Virus record (IMG/VR): IMGVR_UViG_3300030116_003717
Location: 22,178 to 45,709 of that record
Source: a virus
Direction: 5' to 3' (one strand)
DNA: 23,532 nucleotides
Shown here: in pieces, positions 6,901 to 15,514 of the stretch
How the letters are laid out: each line of letters opens with the position of its first letter
Numbering within the stretch: the stretch's first letter is position 1
Position numbers and translations under genes: made by a program
Notes under the pieces: generated by a model
What the model was told of the DNA's origin: nothing
Databases searched by the model: none
What the model saw: only the letters and a program-made list of their open reading frames with translations

Positions 6901-9900
6901 TATAATTAGTATTATTATTAACTAAAGTTGCACCGTTCCAAGCATCATCACTTGTTCTTTCTGTTGTGTTTTTACTAGTCCAAATAAAATATAATGTAAA
7001 TATGTTTACATCATTTGACCCCTCTACGTTTTCTGACATTTGCATTCTTCCTACACCACTATCAGCAAAAATGTTAATATCTGCAACTCTTAAACCTGCA
7101 TCATCTATGTTAACATCGTGTGTTAATGAGGTCACATCACTAATAACTTTATAAGCATTAGGATTAGTGGCTTGATTTTTACCTTTGTTTCCATCTGACG
7201 CAATTGCTTCTGCCCAATAGTTATCAAGTAGCGCAGGGAACCCCGTTGTTTCTACTTCATAATCTGTTAGGTTAGTATTGCCACCACCTATCTGATAAAC
7301 ACCGCCTTGATTTAAAGGAGTATTAAGGTTAAAGAAAGGCGATGTATCAATAATACACATAGCGCCGCCCTTATCTTCCCAATCTTGGAATCTAGTATCG
7401 CTAGATATAGCACAAGGTCTAACGCTTATACCACCTAGTGCGCCTGTATCGACTTCTACAAATGCCGTATCAACAAGTATCTGATTTGTATTAGTATCTA
7501 ATACCTTATACACACCATCATGTGAATTTGAGTTGGATATATGCACATGGGTTGTTGTAATTCCGTGTGAGTTTGATGTTATTTTTAGCCTATCTTGAGC
7601 ATAACTACCAAAGGTTGCTGAGTTTGCTGCTAATGATGAAACGGTTTTAGCCGTTGTTGCGGTTCCATTACCGTAATTTACGGGTTTTGAAAACCCTGCG
7701 TTGGTGCATGGGTCTATAGAACTTATCTCAGACAATACTAAATCTTCGTTTATTTTTAATTCTGTAAATTTATCGGGACTTCCATCCGCTTTTAGTTTGT
7801 CTAAGTAATACAAATTAACTTTGTATTTTTCTGTGGCTGGCACTTGTAAACCAAACTTAGTCTTACGTGTTCCCCCGTCTGCATCTGCGTTGCCGTCTAT
7901 TCTCATGTCAGCCCATAGAATCCACAGGTGTTTATAATCTTCTTTAAATTGTAATGGGAATACCCATACTTGATTACTATAAGTATAATTATTACCGTCT
8001 TTCCACTTTTTACTTTTACTTGAAAACCATGTAAATTCTTCACTTATATATTTACAACCGGTCATATAATATTTGCCACTTACCTCTTCAAGACCCTGAT
8101 AAATAAATTTACCTGAAGTATTTGGTTGTGAGCCTGCATCAGTATATTTTTGCGGGCCTGTTCCTGTGCCATCTAAGTTTGAGTTATTTGTCCAAAACCC
8201 TCTTGCCTCAAGTTGACAAACTCCCGACCATTGTTGTTGTGCTACTAATTTATTGTAAAGACTCGCAGTTATTGGGACTGCTTTAGTTGTTGGCCCTATA
8301 CCATATGTAGCATTACCTTGTGTAGTTAATGGGTGGTTAGCAATAGTAAAATTGGCGGTGTTTTCTAATACATTTCCTGTTCCTGTAAATCTTCCACTTG
8401 ATAATTCTTCAGCAAATACACCCGGTGAGCCAAACGGACCTGAGTTTGGGTCAAGACCATAAGGATAATAATCAATTACCCCGTAGTGATACTTAAACCA
8501 CAATGATTTAGGTAAGTCACGCATCCACCGCGCGTGTATGGGTCTGTAGTAAGCCTCGGCTAAATCGCCATCTCTTAGATTTAACTGACCCGAATCCTTA
8601 CTCCATTCATATCTATTATTGCCGGTAAGAGTTAATTCTCCGTTGCGTATCTTACCATAGCGACCTTCCCACCAAGAATTAGTATCCATTGGTATATCAG
8701 TTATTACAGAATAAATGTTAGGCGTAGCCGAATGAGTAGTGCCTGTTCTATTAGTAGTGTAAATATCTTTACCTACTCTTACTTCTGTGACTGTAGCCTT
8801 TCTGCATAATCTCAAATGACATGGGCTTGCATTAGTGGCTCCAAACCCATTATTCATAACTTTTCCTTTGTTTACGTTATTAATGTAAAATGTATCTCCT
8901 ACTTCTAAACCGGGGTTAGCATCAAACACAACTGAAACCGTATTTCCCTGACTAACTCCTATGCTTGTATTTGCTGCTGATGTATTATAATAATTAGAAA
9001 GATAGTTGTTCCACCACACGCTACTATCAACACCTATTATTCCTGAAATATCCATAATATGTGCGCTAGTCAAATCATTTGTTCTAAAAGAACCCATGTA
9101 AATAATGTGAGCGCTAGTTTCGGGAGTATAAGTTGCATCAGTAATAACTTTTCGGCTTTCTGCCGGGTCAAACAAATCTTGCACATGAAGTATATCAACA
9201 TTAGTTAGATTATGACTACCGGAATTAACTATGTTAATATTAGCAGAACTCGTAGTAAGTTCAGGAAACCCATCCATATGCAAACAAGTTCTAAGAGCAT
9301 CATTGGTATTTGTAGTAAGTGATGCTACTCCGCCTGTTCTAAGAGCAAAGTTTGAATCAAACACCTTTCTTTGTTGAAAGCCGGCAATACTAAAACCAAA
9401 ATATTCGTTTTCTATAGAATTAGGTCCGTGTGCATCTTCATTGTTATACATTTGTATAGGCATTCCTGAGCCTAACTGCAAACGCTGATTAGCATTCTGT
9501 TGAAAATTATTCTTCTTACCAAACCCTAACTTATGGTCTAACAGTTTAAGTGGCCGGGTTCCCATATTCATTATACTTTGAAAGCCGTTGTTTTCAGCAG
9601 TCCAATATGGCACAGGGTCTTCATTTTCTGTGTTTCCTAATTGACCTACATCCCACAAAGGTATTTGTTTACCTAACAAAGATGCACGGTGGTTTGCAGT
9701 AATTGTTATTTTTCTATCTTTATTATGCTGATTAATTCTCATATTTTCAATAACGCCTCGCCATACAGGTCTGTCTATTCTCTTGTCTTCTTCTGATGCA
9801 AAGACAATTAAATCACAGTCAACAGGGTCGGTGTTAGAAAATAAATCTTTTAAGTTATAAGTATAGTTGCTTGCTGATGTTCCGGGCTGCCCGTCATCCG

Positions 9901-11434
9901 CAGGGTCAAATATATCTATGGTTCCTGAAGAAAATGCGTTGTTAGGCATTGATAATTTAAAATTAGTGACAGGAGTTTCTGCGTGCCTGTCTTTGTTTGT
10001 AAGTGGTGATGTAAGGTATCTTACTAATCCAACCCTGTCTAGCATTAGATATGCCACTCCTACAGTTGAGGTGCTTGCGTTTGTAGTTTCAGGTCTATGA
10101 TATAACTCGTAGCCATACAATTCGTCTGCGGTCACAGATGAACCAAAGGCGGTATTATCTAAGGAATAGCCGCTTGTGTTTCCTATCTGCGTGCCATCTA
10201 TATAGACGTAGTATTTTTGGTTGGTATAATCAATACGAAAATCCACATCTATCCATGTGTGGTCTAACCAATCTGCGTTGACGTTAGATTGAAAACCGCC
10301 GATATGTGATGCTCCCAAGCAATCATAAGTAGAATAGTGTGCGTAGTTTCCACCTAAATTACCGCTACTAGTGCCTAAACCCAACCTAAAATTAATCGCA
10401 GGGTTTCCTGAATAAGCAGTCGTGTCACTAATGCCTGCTTGTGATACGGGATAACCAACCTTAAAATCAATTAGCATAGGGTATTCGCCGTTAGTAAAAG
10501 ACTGCCCCCTAATATTACTGTTTGTTGATGTAGTATCTCCGTGATGACACCTTGCGGCTAGTCTAACGTGGAATACATCGTTATCCAATCTGCTATTTAA
10601 AGCACCATCGTAGGAGATAGAAGGTATCGCATCAGTATTATTGATGCCTTTTATTACTAAAAACGGTTTGCCGCCCGGAGATTTTAACGTCTTAAACAAA
10701 TTTTCCGGTGTAGCGTTAGTAGCACTACCCGTAGTATAACTTAGACACTCTCCGGCCCATATTCCTGTTAGGTGCGACATGGCTATGTTTCTATTGGGTT
10801 CAGATGATGTATACCAAGAGTCAAACATCCCTGCTTTTTTATTGACGTATTCTGTGCTTGTAATGTTATCAGTAGAACCATCGGTCTTTGTATGATATGG
10901 CTCCATCGCACTTCTGCGAAATGTTGCATCTTCATTTCCACAATTTAGTAGGTAAATTCCGTTTGTATCATACCCATTGACTATTAACTGATAACCATTA
11001 TTGCTTCCTAGCCCTGTGTCTTTGTAGTCGGTGTTGCTTGTTCCATCACCGTATTTAAATCTGTTAGGTGCAAGCCCGTTAGGATACTGCAACTGCGCTC
11101 TCCCTGCCCAATTGCTATTACTGTTTCGTATAGTATCATGTGTTAGCCACTCATACATTCCGTTATTTTTAAGTTTAGATAAAAGGTCCATACTCACACC
11201 GTTAATACTGTTAAGCGTAGTGGAGTATTCTTCTCTATCTATAATAGACCATCTGTATCTAGGGTTTGATGTTGCTTCACCATTCAGGGGATTTCCATGA
11301 TGGCTTTTAAGTGACGAATATGGAACCGTAAAACTAGGAGTATTTTCATCGTCTGCTATTCCTCTAGCGTTTGTAAAATCATCGTAGTAGCCCGCAAGCC
11401 AAAACGAATATTTGTCTTTTACTTCTCTTACCAT
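3899..11434 (-). CDS. Giant tail hub / tail-tip fibre protein, 2511 aa
   Basis: Probably forms the distal end of the tail and contacts the host. It is the gene right after the tape measure, where siphoviruses encode distal tail and hub proteins. Residues about 280-460 look like a concanavalin/LamG-type beta sandwich (IDYTNQKYYVYIDGTQIG near 415). About 480-600 resembles the first domain of a baseplate hub: VWRGVIENMRINQH, then RKITITANHRASLLG near 565-585. A second hub-like part lies near 1800-1880 (TNVRVYYNDNKNF, EAYRLAQKEYNASRKTN) and 2190-2230 (FVIKNVEWSLSG, LNLTLSLDES). The 1200 residues between are beta-rich, Asn/Thr/Gly-rich and of unknown fold, probably inserted. A proline/glycine-rich hinge (about 2240-2290) leads to a C-terminal beta domain that could bind the receptor. 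No peptidase or lysozyme motif was recognised. The start is 12 bases after the tape-measure stop. Confidence 0.8.
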   Translation of the reverse strand: MVREVKDKYSFWLAGYYDDFTNARGIADDENTPSFTVPYSSLKSHHGNPLNGEATSNPRYRWSIIDREEYSTTLNSINGVSMDLLSKLKNNGMYEWLTHDTIRNSNSNWAGRAQLQYPNGLAPNRFKYGDGTSNTDYKDTGLGSNNGYQLIVNGYDTNGIYLLNCGNEDATFRRSAMEPYHTKTDGSTDNITSTEYVNKKAGMFDSWYTSSEPNRNIAMSHLTGIWAGECLSYTTGSATNATPENLFKTLKSPGGKPFLVIKGINNTDAIPSISYDGALNSRLDNDVFHVRLAARCHHGDTTSTNSNIRGQSFTNGEYPMLIDFKVGYPVSQAGISDTTAYSGNPAINFRLGLGTSSGNLGGNYAHYSTYDCLGASHIGGFQSNVNADWLDHTWIDVDFRIDYTNQKYYVYIDGTQIGNTSGYSLDNTAFGSSVTADELYGYELYHRPETTNASTSTVGVAYLMLDRVGLVRYLTSPLTNKDRHAETPVTNFKLSMPNNAFSSGTIDIFDPADDGQPGTSASNYTYNLKDLFSNTDPVDCDLIVFASEEDKRIDRPVWRGVIENMRINQHNKDRKITITANHRASLLGKQIPLWDVGQLGNTENEDPVPYWTAENNGFQSIMNMGTRPLKLLDHKLGFGKKNNFQQNANQRLQLGSGMPIQMYNNEDAHGPNSIENEYFGFSIAGFQQRKVFDSNFALRTGGVASLTTNTNDALRTCLHMDGFPELTTSSANINIVNSGSHNLTNVDILHVQDLFDPAESRKVITDATYTPETSAHIIYMGSFRTNDLTSAHIMDISGIIGVDSSVWWNNYLSNYYNTSAANTSIGVSQGNTVSVVFDANPGLEVGDTFYINNVNKGKVMNNGFGATNASPCHLRLCRKATVTEVRVGKDIYTTNRTGTTHSATPNIYSVITDIPMDTNSWWEGRYGKIRNGELTLTGNNRYEWSKDSGQLNLRDGDLAEAYYRPIHARWMRDLPKSLWFKYHYGVIDYYPYGLDPNSGPFGSPGVFAEELSSGRFTGTGNVLENTANFTIANHPLTTQGNATYGIGPTTKAVPITASLYNKLVAQQQWSGVCQLEARGFWTNNSNLDGTGTGPQKYTDAGSQPNTSGKFIYQGLEEVSGKYYMTGCKYISEEFTWFSSKSKKWKDGNNYTYSNQVWVFPLQFKEDYKHLWILWADMRIDGNADADGGTRKTKFGLQVPATEKYKVNLYYLDKLKADGSPDKFTELKINEDLVLSEISSIDPCTNAGFSKPVNYGNGTATTAKTVSSLAANSATFGSYAQDRLKITSNSHGITTTHVHISNSNSHDGVYKVLDTNTNQILVDTAFVEVDTGALGGISVRPCAISSDTRFQDWEDKGGAMCIIDTSPFFNLNTPLNQGGVYQIGGGNTNLTDYEVETTGFPALLDNYWAEAIASDGNKGKNQATNPNAYKVISDVTSLTHDVNIDDAGLRVADINIFADSGVGRMQMSENVEGSNDVNIFTLYFIWTSKNTTERTSDDAWNGATLVNNNTNYKLQLTTFDGSATNWEELGIEPGMMIINDTTGVKHKIIEVGDGNTGQSGYDVDELIINRGVTGSATWSVNDDWTIPVQLGGLWTHSNPLWEEASGDTIDNRLANLRYLHTLTGGYVGSQNAVSVKDGTDGDGDYDWETVTVSSTIWTGANIITRMIMHLEGVVEAENIGTYADSDKVRTLWNAGLTKNWNPRTRLASLYDINNIPNTNLMTSDGGTTNNDLYGGVLNIGTGNLLNSLKNIQRSAGFGTINNHHTSFSWLSGRDSRIELRPKYNSGMVFDRNNMKVNSLKTNVSGVVTNVRVYYNDNKNFVDYPKGTISSTTRWKTLEFPTIKLEKEAYRLAQKEYNASRKTNAVISIEPIDTAYVEDSATSLIDSKLIQTGRYGYIADPYIALQGKADTSIKPHSWTRLGTGGSLFTGMSNALDGNLGTNGTAFNRWGKSGYSQANTSATDIAWNNNFYWYGSHSVSHAVQVVHVPNHCPLVSEETGHELRVFVTPKENQTNATQIDDAEFCIWVVDYAFGASSGKVKAADISDSGGTHSMTGASRYSRAVVKESGFYELVLPLSYWNNGGSAFNPTRKIIVSFNAEYCRDLLRHRCGDPTSANIFKSANTLPGITAGTANGNITTGNTDSIFPLGGRMHEEFYMFHGAASRAIWNAPRIHMVKDLSYTPATFIKLTDAGLGYNDETFVIKNVEWSLSGTGKENLNLTLSLDESMRADNITAFLPSNAIYPATFHDNPPPVYVPPASPGVEELTTPPSYTFPPSGPGYAGGWGWGSGAIGADSNNISGNNLSTGFFARIRRRMDNFQHNMGFGETRILGAERTSTTPSTNQSIGATPVGDVSGGNALNGSNGMTFPGVGLTEDAGTPTFSSSFITTLTSLPNAMSDVLHIVADATNLSSNGGVAELSTVVTVNGATYTQTALIQPGTVNEQITLFNARVAGSNSPNTNIEVEISRNAGSGNDTANYASVSLNNLGIKQTTSAVSTTNTSADLSFSASQITQ

Positions 11435-11446
11435 ACTTATCGCTCT

Positions 11447-14400
11447 CTATATAGTCTGACTCATTGTTGATGTCAAATTAACTCCCCTCATGGTTGCCCC
11501 TCTTTCTACGTGGTCTAATATTTCTTGCGCTACTTGTTCGGTTGTCATTCCATTGAAGTTGTTAGTCATTATAACTTCTGTGTTTACTAATAAATGTTCC
11601 ACTCCACGATTGACAACCTGCCTTACTAGGTCGCCTGTCACGTTGGATTGGTTCATACCATAGAACAACTCTTCTCTAGCATTATTAAACTCTATGAGGG
11701 AACGGGTAGCCATTTCCATACTACCTGCAACCATCGCAGCATCATTTTCCATACTATCTGCAAGGTCGCCCATAGACCTAGCGTTTGCTTGTATTGCCTG
11801 ATAGATTGCTTCCGCACCTTCTTTTTGGCTTATTTCTATAAATCTTACTAAGTCTTCATATTCTTCCAATACTTTTTCTGCCGACTTAATCTCGTCACGT
11901 TGTCCCTGTAATAAGAAATCTGTAAAGGGTCCAAATTTTGCCCGCATTCCCCACGGCTCTTCTACACCCCTTTCTATTCTTTTTTGTGCATCTAACACTT
12001 TTTGCACATCTTCTTCTACTATATCACCTGCTGCTATTTCTGAGAATTTAGCCTCAAACGCATCTCCATAGGTTTCTGCTAAGTTTGCTTGCTCTTCTGC
12101 CAACTTCTTAGATTCTGCGGTGGTTCCGGCAGCAAACTCACTTGCTTTTCCTCTTGCCGTGTCATACATATCTGCTAAGTCTGAAAGAGCCAACTCTTCA
12201 TTATTAATAGTATCTAAGAACAATTGGCTATCTGTCTGAGCGTAATCAAAAATTGTCTGCCCTAAGTCTTCCATAGATTCTTGTCTCTTCTTTTCTTGTC
12301 TATTTAAGAGCAGATAAATACCGCCCAATGCTGCAAGGGCTAGTCCGGCCGTGGCTACTGCTGCTATTGCTGCCGCGTTTGCTGCTACTTGAGCAGCCGC
12401 CTGTGCGATTAGCGCTCTTGTTTTTGCTTTTATGCCAATAGTTTCTATTGCTTCCACAGTTGTTTTTGTTCCGCTAACTTTAGTTGCCGTTTTGGTTGTA
12501 AAAGTGCTTGTTATCATAGCAAAGATGTTTTTGTATATTACATTATTTTTTAGAAGCATTCCCGCGTTGTCTTTTTTATCAGCAAGAGTTTTAGCAACAG
12601 TAGCCGCCGCTAATGATAATTGTTTGCCGGTTAAAGCCACGGTTGCTGCTATATTAAGACTCATACCTAATCTGTTTATTTTTTGATTGTCGCTTAAAGT
12701 CATCATCGCACTACCCAAAGCAAATGCCGCACCTGCACCTGCATACAACAACTGTGCTTGTTCTGCTGCTTCTTTATTAAGACGGTCTGTTTCTTCTCTT
12801 TCTGCTATAAGTGCTGCGAGTCTTTGTTCTGATAACTCTCCTGATAGTTTTTCCGTGCTTGCTTGGGTTTGGTCTAATAAATAACCCTGTGCTTGTAAAG
12901 TGCTATTAAATTCTTCATATTCTGACTCTAACATCTCTATTTGATTCTCAAGTTCTCTATATTCTTGGGTATTTTGTTGCACACCCTCTTTCTCCAATTG
13001 TCTTACAACCGCTTGCCTTCGGTTTTCTGTTATGAAGTCCTTTGTGGTTTGAACATTACCTTCCATTACTTTTTGTCTTTCCATGTATGTGCCTAATAAC
13101 TCTTCTGCATCTTTTATTTCTTGGTCTGACCATCTTGTAATTTCTTGCCCTTGTTGTCTTGCTCCTATTAGATAAGATTGTTGGATTTGACTTAAATCTC
13201 TTGTGTGTTCTAAAGCCTGCACAAACTGTCCGTTGGCATTACCAAATGCCCCTTCTAGCATCAGTTGTTCGCCGGCCATAGCCCTTGTGACTGCTCTTTG
13301 GGCTTGGAAAGCAACAGTTAGCGCAGCAACATTAGTCACAACGCTAAACAAAGGCACTACTATGTTTTTCATATTGATGCCTATAGTTGCTAAACCTGTT
13401 CCCATCGGACCAAGAGCATTTAGTAAATTAATAACTTCGTTTGTAAACGCCCCTTGAGCCTGTGCTGCATTAGTCATAGCGGGTAAGAAAGCATCACCTA
13501 ACTCCGCCCTATAGTTTTCCAATTCAGCAGTTGCGGCCCTATATTTTGTAATTGGTGCATCAGTCCTGTTTGCTACTTCCTCAAGAGCAGGGAACATAGC
13601 CATCTGCGCTTCTGTTGCTAACTGCACAGACCTTTCATAGTTATTCATCAGTTTGATAAACCTTGTATAGTGTCTGTTTCCGGCAACGCTTTGCGCTATA
13701 GCCTGTCTTTCATTGGCTTCTAATGTCGCCCATAGTGGAGCCAAGTCAGCCATAATTTTTGAAAGAGGTCTTAGATTGTCATTAGAATCTAATACTGCTA
13801 TATTGTATCCTTCTAATTCTCTTCTAGCACCATTTATATCAGCACCAAGTCTAGCATACACCATCTTTAAAGCACGACCGGCTTTGCCTTGTTCCTCACC
13901 CGTTTCAATTAGAACGGCTGACTGCGCTGCCATCATCGCTATACTTTCACCTGTCAGATGTGCCTGTGATGCGAATTGATTCATAACGAAGGTGACTTGC
14001 TCCATTGTGGAAGCCGACCGGTTTTCAATGGTGTTGAGTTGGTCCATAACTCTTAGGGTGTTTTCCCTAATGGCGTTTCCTTTTGCTTCCGCATCGGCTA
14101 AGTCTTCTGTCCCTTCCGTCATAAAGTATAACTGCTGATTCAAGTTGATTAGTCTTTGCATGGCGGCTTCGGTTTCCATACCACTTATCAGACCAAACTC
14201 CATACCCAATTGCGTTCCTACTTCTGTCTGCCCTTCACCTAGCACAGAAGCCAACTGTGCCATTTTAGCGGCTGCTAATATGGCTTGGTCGCCGGTAAAC
14301 CCAAATTCCACACCTATTTCCCTTACGCCTTCTGCTATAGAATCTAAGTCCTCACCTTCTGCTAAGAATTTCGCAAGTTCAATTTCAGCATCGGCCATCG

Positions 14401-14677
14401 CCTCAGTCATAGGTAAAACTTCATTTATAACAGATTCAAAACCTGTTCCTATTACATCTATAGAATCTTGCATATTAGCAAATGTGTCTAGCATTATAGC
14501 GTTAAACACAGTCATAGATGTTTCTGCATCTTTGATAAGTTTAGCGGCTTGGAAACGACCTACCACATCGAAGAAGACCATTGATGCGCCTGCTCGATTA
14601 ACAAGCATGGCAACTGCCATAGCCATTATAGCAAATATAGCCCACGGTCCTGAAAGGACAAACCCGCTTTCAATCAT
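11447..14677 (-). CDS. Tail tape measure protein, 1076 aa
   Basis: Sets tail length and fills the tail tube; during infection such proteins are ejected and may help cross the membrane. Residues about 8-28 are a hydrophobic helix (GPWAIFAIMAMAVAML). Residues about 110-350 match the phage tape-measure core of alternating helices, including FGFTGDQAILAAAKMA, SASTMEQVTFVMNQFA, HLTGESIAMMAA and EEQGKAGRALKMVYARLGAD. Long coiled-coil segments follow, with hydrophobic alanine-rich stretches near 640-720 and 755-795 (ending GLALAALGGIYLLL), and a helical C-terminus. An in-frame TTG at 14680 is possible, but ATG 14677 is preferred; GGTGGAG lies about 13 bases upstream. By the usual rule of about 1.5 angstrom per residue, the tail would be roughly 160 nm long. 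It follows the two chaperone frames and precedes the hub, exactly the siphovirus order. Confidence 0.92.
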   Translation of the reverse strand: MIESGFVLSGPWAIFAIMAMAVAMLVNRAGASMVFFDVVGRFQAAKLIKDAETSMTVFNAIMLDTFANMQDSIDVIGTGFESVINEVLPMTEAMADAEIELAKFLAEGEDLDSIAEGVREIGVEFGFTGDQAILAAAKMAQLASVLGEGQTEVGTQLGMEFGLISGMETEAAMQRLINLNQQLYFMTEGTEDLADAEAKGNAIRENTLRVMDQLNTIENRSASTMEQVTFVMNQFASQAHLTGESIAMMAAQSAVLIETGEEQGKAGRALKMVYARLGADINGARRELEGYNIAVLDSNDNLRPLSKIMADLAPLWATLEANERQAIAQSVAGNRHYTRFIKLMNNYERSVQLATEAQMAMFPALEEVANRTDAPITKYRAATAELENYRAELGDAFLPAMTNAAQAQGAFTNEVINLLNALGPMGTGLATIGINMKNIVVPLFSVVTNVAALTVAFQAQRAVTRAMAGEQLMLEGAFGNANGQFVQALEHTRDLSQIQQSYLIGARQQGQEITRWSDQEIKDAEELLGTYMERQKVMEGNVQTTKDFITENRRQAVVRQLEKEGVQQNTQEYRELENQIEMLESEYEEFNSTLQAQGYLLDQTQASTEKLSGELSEQRLAALIAEREETDRLNKEAAEQAQLLYAGAGAAFALGSAMMTLSDNQKINRLGMSLNIAATVALTGKQLSLAAATVAKTLADKKDNAGMLLKNNVIYKNIFAMITSTFTTKTATKVSGTKTTVEAIETIGIKAKTRALIAQAAAQVAANAAAIAAVATAGLALAALGGIYLLLNRQEKKRQESMEDLGQTIFDYAQTDSQLFLDTINNEELALSDLADMYDTARGKASEFAAGTTAESKKLAEEQANLAETYGDAFEAKFSEIAAGDIVEEDVQKVLDAQKRIERGVEEPWGMRAKFGPFTDFLLQGQRDEIKSAEKVLEEYEDLVRFIEISQKEGAEAIYQAIQANARSMGDLADSMENDAAMVAGSMEMATRSLIEFNNAREELFYGMNQSNVTGDLVRQVVNRGVEHLLVNTEVIMTNNFNGMTTEQVAQEILDHVERGATMRGVNLTSTMSQTI

Positions 14678-14732
14678 CAAACTGCATCCACTCCACCTAC
14701 TGCCTTACGGCCCACTACATATTACGCTAATA

Positions 14733-15017
14733 CTAAGTGTCTGATAAATCTTCTTGCTGACGCTTTCTTGCCTCACGCCTAGCGTTTCTTCGCGCTATTA
14801 CATCACTTGCATCATTAGCGGTTAGTGTTTTCAGGCCACCCGCCCCTTCTTTTACCTTAGCGGAGTTATGTATTTCTGCTAATTTATCATTGATGTCCAT
14901 AGCAATATGTATATCTAATTCCATTAGATACCTACCGCCTTCTTGGTTGTATTTCAACCATAATTCAGAAGGGGTTGTGCCTTTGAAGGTCATGCATAGT
15001 GAGGGAGCCACCCTCAC
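14733..15017 (-). CDS. Tail assembly chaperone, second frame (lambda T-like), likely made by -1 frameshift
   Basis: This frame encodes 94 residues from a GTG at 15017 that overlaps the stop codon of the preceding chaperone frame (GTGA). It is open upstream of the GTG and lies in the -1 frame relative to that gene. A slippery site and stem-loop sit just before and at the junction, so the main product is probably the C-terminal part of a 210-aa fusion rather than a separate protein. Residues 15-50 look helical (PSELWLKYNQEGGRYLMEL), with a Gly/Thr linker, and the C-terminus is a highly charged helix (ARRNARREARKRQQEDL). In lambda and many siphophages the G and GT chaperones bind the tape measure during tail assembly. 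The location just before the tape-measure gene matches that role. Independent initiation at GTG by coupling is the alternative. Confidence 0.8.
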   Translation of the reverse strand: MRVAPSLCMTFKGTTPSELWLKYNQEGGRYLMELDIHIAMDINDKLAEIHNSAKVKEGAGGLKTLTANDASDVIARRNARREARKRQQEDLSDT

Positions 15018-15032
15018 GAACTCAAAAAATTT
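14999..15032 (-). promoter_or_regulatory. Programmed -1 ribosomal frameshift signal (slippery site plus stem-loop)
   Basis: Reading on the minus strand, the first chaperone frame contains A AAT TTT (15032-15026) overlapping T TTT TTG (15029-15023); both fit the X XXY YYZ slippery pattern in the zero frame. After a spacer of eight or five bases, GTGAGGG (15017-15011), loop TGGCT, and CCCTCAC (15005-14999) form a perfect 7-bp stem. Slipping by -1 replaces the final LSS-stop with FEFV and continues directly into the second chaperone frame without a stop. The second gene's GTG and the first gene's TGA lie within the stem. This is the standard layout for the G/GT frameshift of tailed viruses. Confidence 0.8.
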
Positions 15033-15364
15033 ACTGCACCTTCCTCATCGTCACCACGAACGAAGGATAGCACAGGCATTAACTCGTCAACTGTAAATAG
15101 ATTTACGTCAAAAGTTTCATCTAAGCAACAAGGCACTAGCCATTGTTCTATCTGAGCCATAATACCGGCTCCCGCCTCATCAAGAGCATCACCAAACTCT
15201 ATGTTAGTATCCTCATCCCACTTTTCGGGTTCGCCCTTATCAGCAAACTTTCTGAATACCCTTGCTTGGGCGTTGCTTATCTTCAACTTCTCGATACCGG
15301 ATGCTTGTCGCACCCATATTTTTGTTCCATCATCTAACTCAAATTCTTTCTTCTTTATTGGCAT
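15014..15364 (-). CDS. Tail assembly chaperone, first frame (lambda G-like), 116 aa
   Basis: Probably the abundant tail assembly chaperone that keeps the tape measure soluble. The protein starts as a beta strand pair (KEFELDDGTKIWVRQASG), then becomes mostly helical (EKLKISNAQARVFRKFAD), acidic in the middle, and ends with FTVDELMPVLSFVRGDDEEG. That fold order is seen in many phage tail chaperones, although sequence identity in this family is always low; assignment rests mainly on gene order (after the tail tube, before the tape measure) and on the frameshift signal at its 3' end. The ATG at 15364 follows GGAAGTGGAG about eight bases upstream. A small frame overlaps its first 26 bases. Two adjacent cysteines (VPCCLD) are visible. 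Confidence 0.8.
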   Translation of the reverse strand: MPIKKKEFELDDGTKIWVRQASGIEKLKISNAQARVFRKFADKGEPEKWDEDTNIEFGDALDEAGAGIMAQIEQWLVPCCLDETFDVNLFTVDELMPVLSFVRGDDEEGAVNFLSS

Positions 15365-15500
15365 TCTTTCTCCACTTCCTTCTCTCTTTTACATATTTCG
15401 GTTGTTTCGCTTCTCTAATAAGACGGACTGTTCCATCCTCTTTAAGTTCCCATGTCCCTAATGAGTTATTAAAGGTTTTGGCTGCGCCGACCCTTGCCAT
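15339..15500 (-). CDS. Small basic protein, 53 aa, between tail tube and chaperones
   Basis: ATG at 15500 opens 53 codons ending at TGA 15339-15341, overlapping the start of the first chaperone frame by 26 bases. The N-terminal half reads like a small beta hairpin (GTWELKEDGTVRLIREAK) and the C-terminal half is strongly basic (VKERRKWRKNANKEERI). The ribosome-binding site is weak (GTAGGT). It lies 14 bases after the preceding small gene's stop, and without it the stretch would be the only gap of more than 100 bases in the tail operon. Function unknown; a small tail or assembly factor would fit its position. Confidence 0.55.
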   Translation of the reverse strand: MARVGAAKTFNNSLGTWELKEDGTVRLIREAKQPKYVKERRKWRKNANKEERI

Positions 15501-15514
15501 AGCGCAAAACCTAC

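Noticed and set aside
11432-11454. TATA-like CTATATAG before the hub start
   Set aside because: It lies only 13-20 bases before the ATG and overlaps the tape-measure stop, so the spacing does not fit the other promoters.
14681-14732. TATA-like TAATAT in the gap before the tape measure
   Set aside because: The spacing to the ATG does not match the 28-base rule, and the predicted start would cut into the likely ribosome site. The gap is otherwise without a recognised feature.
14145-14744. 199-codon open frame on the plus strand opposite the tape measure
   Set aside because: It is antisense to a clear tape-measure protein, is low-complexity (Ser/Ile/Ala/Pro), and has no ribosome site or neighbours on that strand.
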